Below, piece by piece: positions 61,093 to 64,000 of a stretch of DNA of 64,000 nucleotides. Positions within the stretch are counted from its first letter, which is position 1; each line of letters begins with the position of its first letter. The DNA comes from DASUBV01 sp963725175 (GTDB lineage Bacteria > Actinomycetota > Actinomycetes > Streptosporangiales > Streptosporangiaceae). The notes under the pieces are model-generated. The model was not told where the DNA came from. It saw nothing but the letters and a program-made list of their open reading frames with translations, and did no database searches. A program made the position numbers and the translations under genes. Location: NCBI GenBank assembly GCA_963725175.1, contig CAVRXH010000006.1, forward strand, positions 4,154,001 to 4,218,000, written 5' to 3'.

Positions 61093-62658
61093 TCAGTCCG
61101 CTGGCCGGGCCGGTAACAGGATGGCGCCGGGGTTGCCCGCGGCATCGCGCGCCGGGCAGCTGTCCCGGCCGCCGAATTGCTCGGCCGCGTACGCCTGCAG
61201 CAGCTTATGCAGCTTAAACCGATTGCTGCCGCGCTCGATGATCAAGTAAGTGTCGGACAGGCTGGCGAGCACGGCCGCCGCCTCGCTCGCCGGAATGCTG
61301 GCCAGCTTGGCCACCGAGCGGACGCTGATCTCCCGGCCGGGGTGCAGGGCGAGCAGCCGGAAAACCTCCCGGCTGCGGTCGGACAGTTGCTGCCAGGACG
61401 ATCCGAACGCGGTGCGCAGGTCGGCGGCCGGGTTCCCGCCGCGGAAGGCGTCGAGCGAGTTGCCGCGCTCGCGCATCTCGGTCGCCAGCAGCGCCAGCGG
61501 CAGCGCCGGGCGGACCGCGGCACGCGCCGCGATGATGCTGAGCGCCAGCGGCAGGCCGCCGCACTGCCGGATCAGCTCGCGGGCCGCGCCCGGCTCGGCC
61601 ATCACCCGCCGCGGCCCGAGCAGCCGGGTCAGCAGGTCCCAGGAGTCGGTGGCCGGCAGCTCATCCAGGGTGATCGGCCGGGCGCCCTCCACCGCCACCA
61701 GGCTGGTCAGCCGCTGGCGGCTGGTGACAACGACCACGCAGCCGGGGCTGCCGGGCAGCAGCGGCCGCACCTGGTCGGCGTCACGCGCGTTGTCGGCCAC
61801 CAGCAGCACCTGCTGGCCGGCCAGCAGGCTGCGGTACAGGGCCACCTGCCCGTCCAGGTCCGCCGGGATGCGCCCTGGCGGTACCTGAAAAGAGCGCAGC
61901 ACCCGGTAGATCGCCTCCGTCGCGGTAAGCGGCCGTTCCACTGGGTCGAATCCGCGCAGGTCAATGTGGACCTGGCCGTCGGGGAAGTGCTGCTTGACCG
62001 AGTGCGCCCAGTGAATCGCCAGGGAGCTCTTGCCGACACCCGGCAGCCCGCCGATGACGGCCACCGTGACCACATCGGCGCTCGGCTGGGCCAGCGCGGA
62101 CAGCGCGGCCAGCTCGGTTGTCCGGCCGACGAAATGGGCCACTGACATCGGCAGCTGCTGCGGCGCGGCCAGCCCGGAGTCCAGGCGGCGCACGCCGTCA
62201 TCGGGGCCGGGCGGCACCGGGCCGGCCGCTGGCGCGCCCGTGCCGCGGAAGACCGTATTGCGGAAGACCGTACTGCGGAAGACAGTGCCGCGGGAGACCG
62301 TGCCGCGGGAGACCGCCAGCAGGTCGCTGGCCTGGGAGTCATCTAACTCCAGCGCCGCGGCGAGCAGCAGCACGGTCTGCTGGTGCGGCTTGCGGGTCCG
62401 GTCGCGCTCCAGGTCGCTGATGGCACGCACGCTCAGCCCGGAACGCACGGACAGCCCTTCCTGGGTCAGGCCAGCAGCTTCCCGGTAGCGGCGTAGTAAG
62501 CCGCTGAACGGCCCCGGTGGTGCCGCGAACATGTCCTCGCTCTTGGGCCAGCCCACCGCCGCCCTCAGTTCGTTCGGCCTATTTTCCCTGTGCTCCCGGT
62601 TACCGGAAACTGCCGGTAGTTCCGGTACTGCAAATTGTGCCGGTACCACCGAATCCAT
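61093..62658 (-). CDS. XRE-type HTH / STAND (NB-ARC) transcriptional regulator
   Basis: 521 residues from the ATG at 62658; the ATG at 62532 (MFAAPPGPF, right at the HTH) is an alternative and neither has a strong ribosome binding site. Cro/C1-type HTH: LLRRYREAAGLTQEGLSVRSGLSVRAISDLERDRTRKPH. Then a linker of pentapeptide repeats, then a STAND NTPase: VGRTTELAALSAL, P-loop GGLPGVGKSSLAIHWA, Walker B VLLVADNA, VVVTSRQRL, CGGLPLALSIIAARA, and a winged-helix end. There is no tetratricopeptide sensor region, so it is shorter than AfsR. Likely pathway regulator of the flanking arms. Confidence 0.88.
   Translation of the reverse strand: MDSVVPAQFAVPELPAVSGNREHRENRPNELRAAVGWPKSEDMFAAPPGPFSGLLRRYREAAGLTQEGLSVRSGLSVRAISDLERDRTRKPHQQTVLLLAAALELDDSQASDLLAVSRGTVSRGTVFRSTVFRNTVFRGTGAPAAGPVPPGPDDGVRRLDSGLAAPQQLPMSVAHFVGRTTELAALSALAQPSADVVTVAVIGGLPGVGKSSLAIHWAHSVKQHFPDGQVHIDLRGFDPVERPLTATEAIYRVLRSFQVPPGRIPADLDGQVALYRSLLAGQQVLLVADNARDADQVRPLLPGSPGCVVVVTSRQRLTSLVAVEGARPITLDELPATDSWDLLTRLLGPRRVMAEPGAARELIRQCGGLPLALSIIAARAAVRPALPLALLATEMRERGNSLDAFRGGNPAADLRTAFGSSWQQLSDRSREVFRLLALHPGREISVRSVAKLASIPASEAAAVLASLSDTYLIIERGSNRFKLHKLLQAYAAEQFGGRDSCPARDAAGNPGAILLPARPAD
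62245..62319 (-). repeat. Five 15-bp in-frame repeats inside the regulator gene
   Basis: Units close to gcggaagaccgtact (62245-62259, 62260-62274, 62275-62289, 62290-62304, 62305-62319) encode SRGTV/FRxTV pentapeptides linking the HTH and NTPase domains. Copies differ at a few positions, mostly conservatively, so the array is older than the exact one at 38836. Confidence 0.85.
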
Positions 62659-62665
62659 AGTAGTG

Positions 62666-62678
62666 GGGGAAATTCCCC
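62666..62678. promoter_or_regulatory. Perfect palindrome between the STAND regulator and the divergent PhyH gene
   Basis: GGGGAA-A-TTCCCC, 13 bases, eight bases upstream of the regulator ATG at 62658. Candidate operator for autoregulation or for control of the divergent gene. Confidence 0.4.
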
Positions 62679-62710
62679 GGTGACCACGCTCCAGCGGCGG
62701 AATGCCCCGA

Positions 62711-62739
62711 TTGTTACCGGTCCGCCCGTCGACTATCTG
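62711..62739 (+). promoter_or_regulatory. Candidate promoter for the second PhyH gene
   Basis: TTGTTA (62711-62716), a 17-bp spacer and TATCTG (62734-62739). It would give a leader of roughly 190 bases before the GTG at 62938. The -10 lacks the final T. Confidence 0.35.
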
Positions 62740-62937
62740 GGACTCGTGCGACGAATGGTACTCACGTGGCAGGCCAACACTGCCTGAAAACTGCCGGTTG
62801 AACCTCATGGCCTGTCCGCTCCAGATCTGCCCAGACTGGCAGTTGTCGTTCTGCCTCGAACTCCTCCCCATCGGCGGCGCCTGGCCCGTTCCCCCCGGAT
62901 CCAGGCGCCTGCCGCCCGTGAGCATGAAGGAGAGAAC

Positions 62938-63828
62938 GTGACAATGCTCGATGCCAGCCAGATCAGCCAGTACGAGGAAAAGGGCTATGTCGTTGTCCCC
63001 GGCGTCCTTGACGCCGACGAGATAGCGGAGCTGCGGCAGGTCACCGAGGAGTACTCCGGCCGTGCTCAGGCCGGCGACGTGGACGCCAAGGCGATGGACA
63101 TCGGCGTCAAAGACGGCCAGAACTACCTGCGGCGGATCAAGTCGCCGCACCTGCATCATCCGGTCTACGAGAAGGTCATGCGCCACCCCAGGCTGCTGGA
63201 GGTAGTGGCGGACCTGATCGGCCCCGACATCCGGCTGTACGGGACGAAGCTCAACCTCAAGCTGCCCTCGGGCAGCGGGGACGCCATCCAGTGGCACCAG
63301 GACTGGGCCTTCTACCCGCACACCAACGACCACATCCTGGCGGCCGGCGTCATGCTCGACGACATGACGGAGCAGAACGGGCCGCTGCTGGTGGTGACCG
63401 GGTCGCAGCACGGCGAGGTCTACAGTCACCACGCCAACGGCTACTTCGTGGGCGCGCTTGACCCGGACCCGATCAAGGACATGCTGGGGACCGCCGAGGT
63501 GCTCACCGGCCCGGCCGGCTCGGTCAGCTTCCACCACGTCAGGGTCGTGCACGCGAGCGGGCCGAACCGGTCCACGGGCCCGCGCCGGATCATCTTCCAG
63601 AACTACGCGGCGGCCGACGCCTGGCCGCTAGTGGGCTGCGGCTCGCCGGGCGACGGGCATGTCTGCCCCGGCTCGGACTTCGAGGGCTACAAGAACCTCA
63701 TCGTGGCCGGCGAGCACCGCGAGGCCCGGATGGAGCAGGGGCCCGTCGTGCTGCCGCTGCCGGGGCCGCCGGACTCCTCATCCGTCTTCACCACCCAGAT
63801 GAATAGTGGCCGGGTGTACTTCGACTAG
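62938..63828 (+). CDS. PhyH-family Fe(II)/2-oxoglutarate dioxygenase (second copy type)
   Basis: 296 residues; GTG at 62938 with AAGGAGA, or ATG two codons on. Pattern: ISQYEEKGYVVVPGVLDADEI, iron motif IQWHQDWAFYPHTND, LLVVTGSQHGEVYSH, distal HHVRVVHASGPN and the 2-oxoglutarate Arg in GPRRIIFQNYAAADAWPL. This is the ectoine-hydroxylase-like branch of PhyH enzymes, which hydroxylate free small molecules such as amino-acid derivatives. Divergent from the STAND regulator and close to the arginine/keto-acid operon, so late hydroxylation of that product is plausible. Confidence 0.9.
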   Translation: MTMLDASQISQYEEKGYVVVPGVLDADEIAELRQVTEEYSGRAQAGDVDAKAMDIGVKDGQNYLRRIKSPHLHHPVYEKVMRHPRLLEVVADLIGPDIRLYGTKLNLKLPSGSGDAIQWHQDWAFYPHTNDHILAAGVMLDDMTEQNGPLLVVTGSQHGEVYSHHANGYFVGALDPDPIKDMLGTAEVLTGPAGSVSFHHVRVVHASGPNRSTGPRRIIFQNYAAADAWPLVGCGSPGDGHVCPGSDFEGYKNLIVAGEHREARMEQGPVVLPLPGPPDSSSVFTTQMNSGRVYFD

Positions 63829-63843
63829 GAGACCGATCCTTAG

Positions 63844-63870
63844 CCGCCCGCCGGGGCATCCGGCGGGCGG
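63844..63870 (+). terminator. Hairpin after the PhyH gene, perfect 11-bp stem
   Basis: CCGCCCGCCGG (63844-63854) and CCGGCGGGCGG (63860-63870) around a 5-base loop, 15 bases after the stop; no T-run. Confidence 0.6.
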
Positions 63871-63895
63871 GCCAGCCACTGCGGGAAGGGTAGTA

Positions 63896-64000
63896 ATGGC
63901 GCATGTCATGTCCGAGAGTCCGGAGGCCTACGAGCAGGCCTCGGCGGTCCTGTCCGGCGGCGGGCTCGTGGTGGTGCCGACCCGGACGAACTACGCGCTC
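63896..64000 (+). CDS. Sua5/YrdC-like protein, N-terminal fragment (window end)
   Basis: Only 35 codons are inside the window. ATG at 63896 follows GGGAAGGG. The segment ASAVLSGGGLVVVPTRTNYAL matches the opening strand-loop of the YrdC/Sua5 RNA-binding fold, where housekeeping proteins have PTETVYGL. YrdC-domain proteins make threonylcarbamoyl-AMP for tRNA modification; divergent ones carbamoylate small molecules in biosynthetic clusters. The altered RTNYAL motif hints at the latter, but the fragment is too short to decide. Confidence 0.6.
   Translation, partial: MAHVMSESPEAYEQASAVLSGGGLVVVPTRTNYAL

Noticed and set aside
62659..63553. N-terminal extension of the STAND regulator up to 63552
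   Set aside because: The extended frame runs antisense through the PhyH gene and is low-complexity; the regulator more likely starts at 62658 or 62532.

Overview
The window is GC-rich (about 70 percent by eye) DNA with strong G/C third-position bias, frequent GTG starts, AGGAG-type ribosome binding sites and many ATGA/GTGA stop-start overlaps. Its gene families are typical of actinomycetes: DUF574-type methyltransferase, GAF-SpoIIE phosphatase, ice-binding-like DUF3494 proteins, an XRE-STAND regulator and several biosynthetic clusters. It looks like chromosome from a filamentous actinomycete; the genus cannot be named from the sequence alone. I saw no rRNA, tRNA, CRISPR array, transposase or integrase.

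Layout. 1-11.5 kb holds secreted and cell-surface functions: a truncated multidomain GH6 cellulase, a PIG-L deacetylase, a secreted lipase, a DUF574 methyltransferase, an L,D-transpeptidase, two DUF3494 proteins flanking a SpoIIE-type phosphatase, and an esterase. 11.6-17.9 kb is an operon of a PhyH-type dioxygenase plus a peptide/nickel-type ABC importer whose second permease is fused to the first ATPase. A small Phd/VapC toxin-antitoxin pair follows. 18.6-24.6 kb is a tightly coupled five-gene operon (TIM-barrel isomerase-like, SHMT-like aldolase, two ATP-grasp ligases, MFS exporter) that looks like a small unassigned pathway for a peptide-like or amino-acid-derived product. 24.6-33.1 kb (minus strand) has a Tat-exported protein with a possible DyP-like fold, a secreted unknown protein, catalase, a methyltransferase, a threonine-aldolase-like enzyme and an MFS transporter with a divergent MerR regulator.

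34.6-42.5 kb is an indigoidine/minimycin-type cluster: an A-Ox-T-TE synthetase, a 4-oxalocrotonate-tautomerase-like protein, five 15-bp tandem repeats, a pseudouridine-phosphate-glycosidase homologue, a HAD phosphatase fused to a DUF4243 domain, and uracil phosphoribosyltransferase. It ends at a clear hairpin against an unusual S8-family protein. 46-50.3 kb contains a MerR regulator with a recognisable MerR-type promoter, a membrane protein, a spermidine-synthase-like protein and an AEC transporter.

50.5-63.8 kb is the most novel part. Two operons converge tail to tail. The plus-strand arm encodes a pantothenate-kinase-like enzyme, a glutamine-synthetase-like ligase (behind a TTGGCT-17-TATAAT promoter), a group II PLP decarboxylase and an HpaB-type flavin monooxygenase. 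The minus-strand arm encodes a methyltransferase, an agmatinase-family ureohydrolase, an MppP-like PLP enzyme of the arginine-oxidase type, ketopantoate hydroxymethyltransferase (PanB) and a D-2-hydroxyacid dehydrogenase, all with touching or overlapping stops and starts. An XRE-STAND regulator and a second PhyH dioxygenase flank them. The enzyme set fits the construction of a pantoate/pantothenate-like molecule from an arginine-derived 2-keto acid. This is inference, but it is testable. The window ends inside a Sua5/YrdC-like gene.
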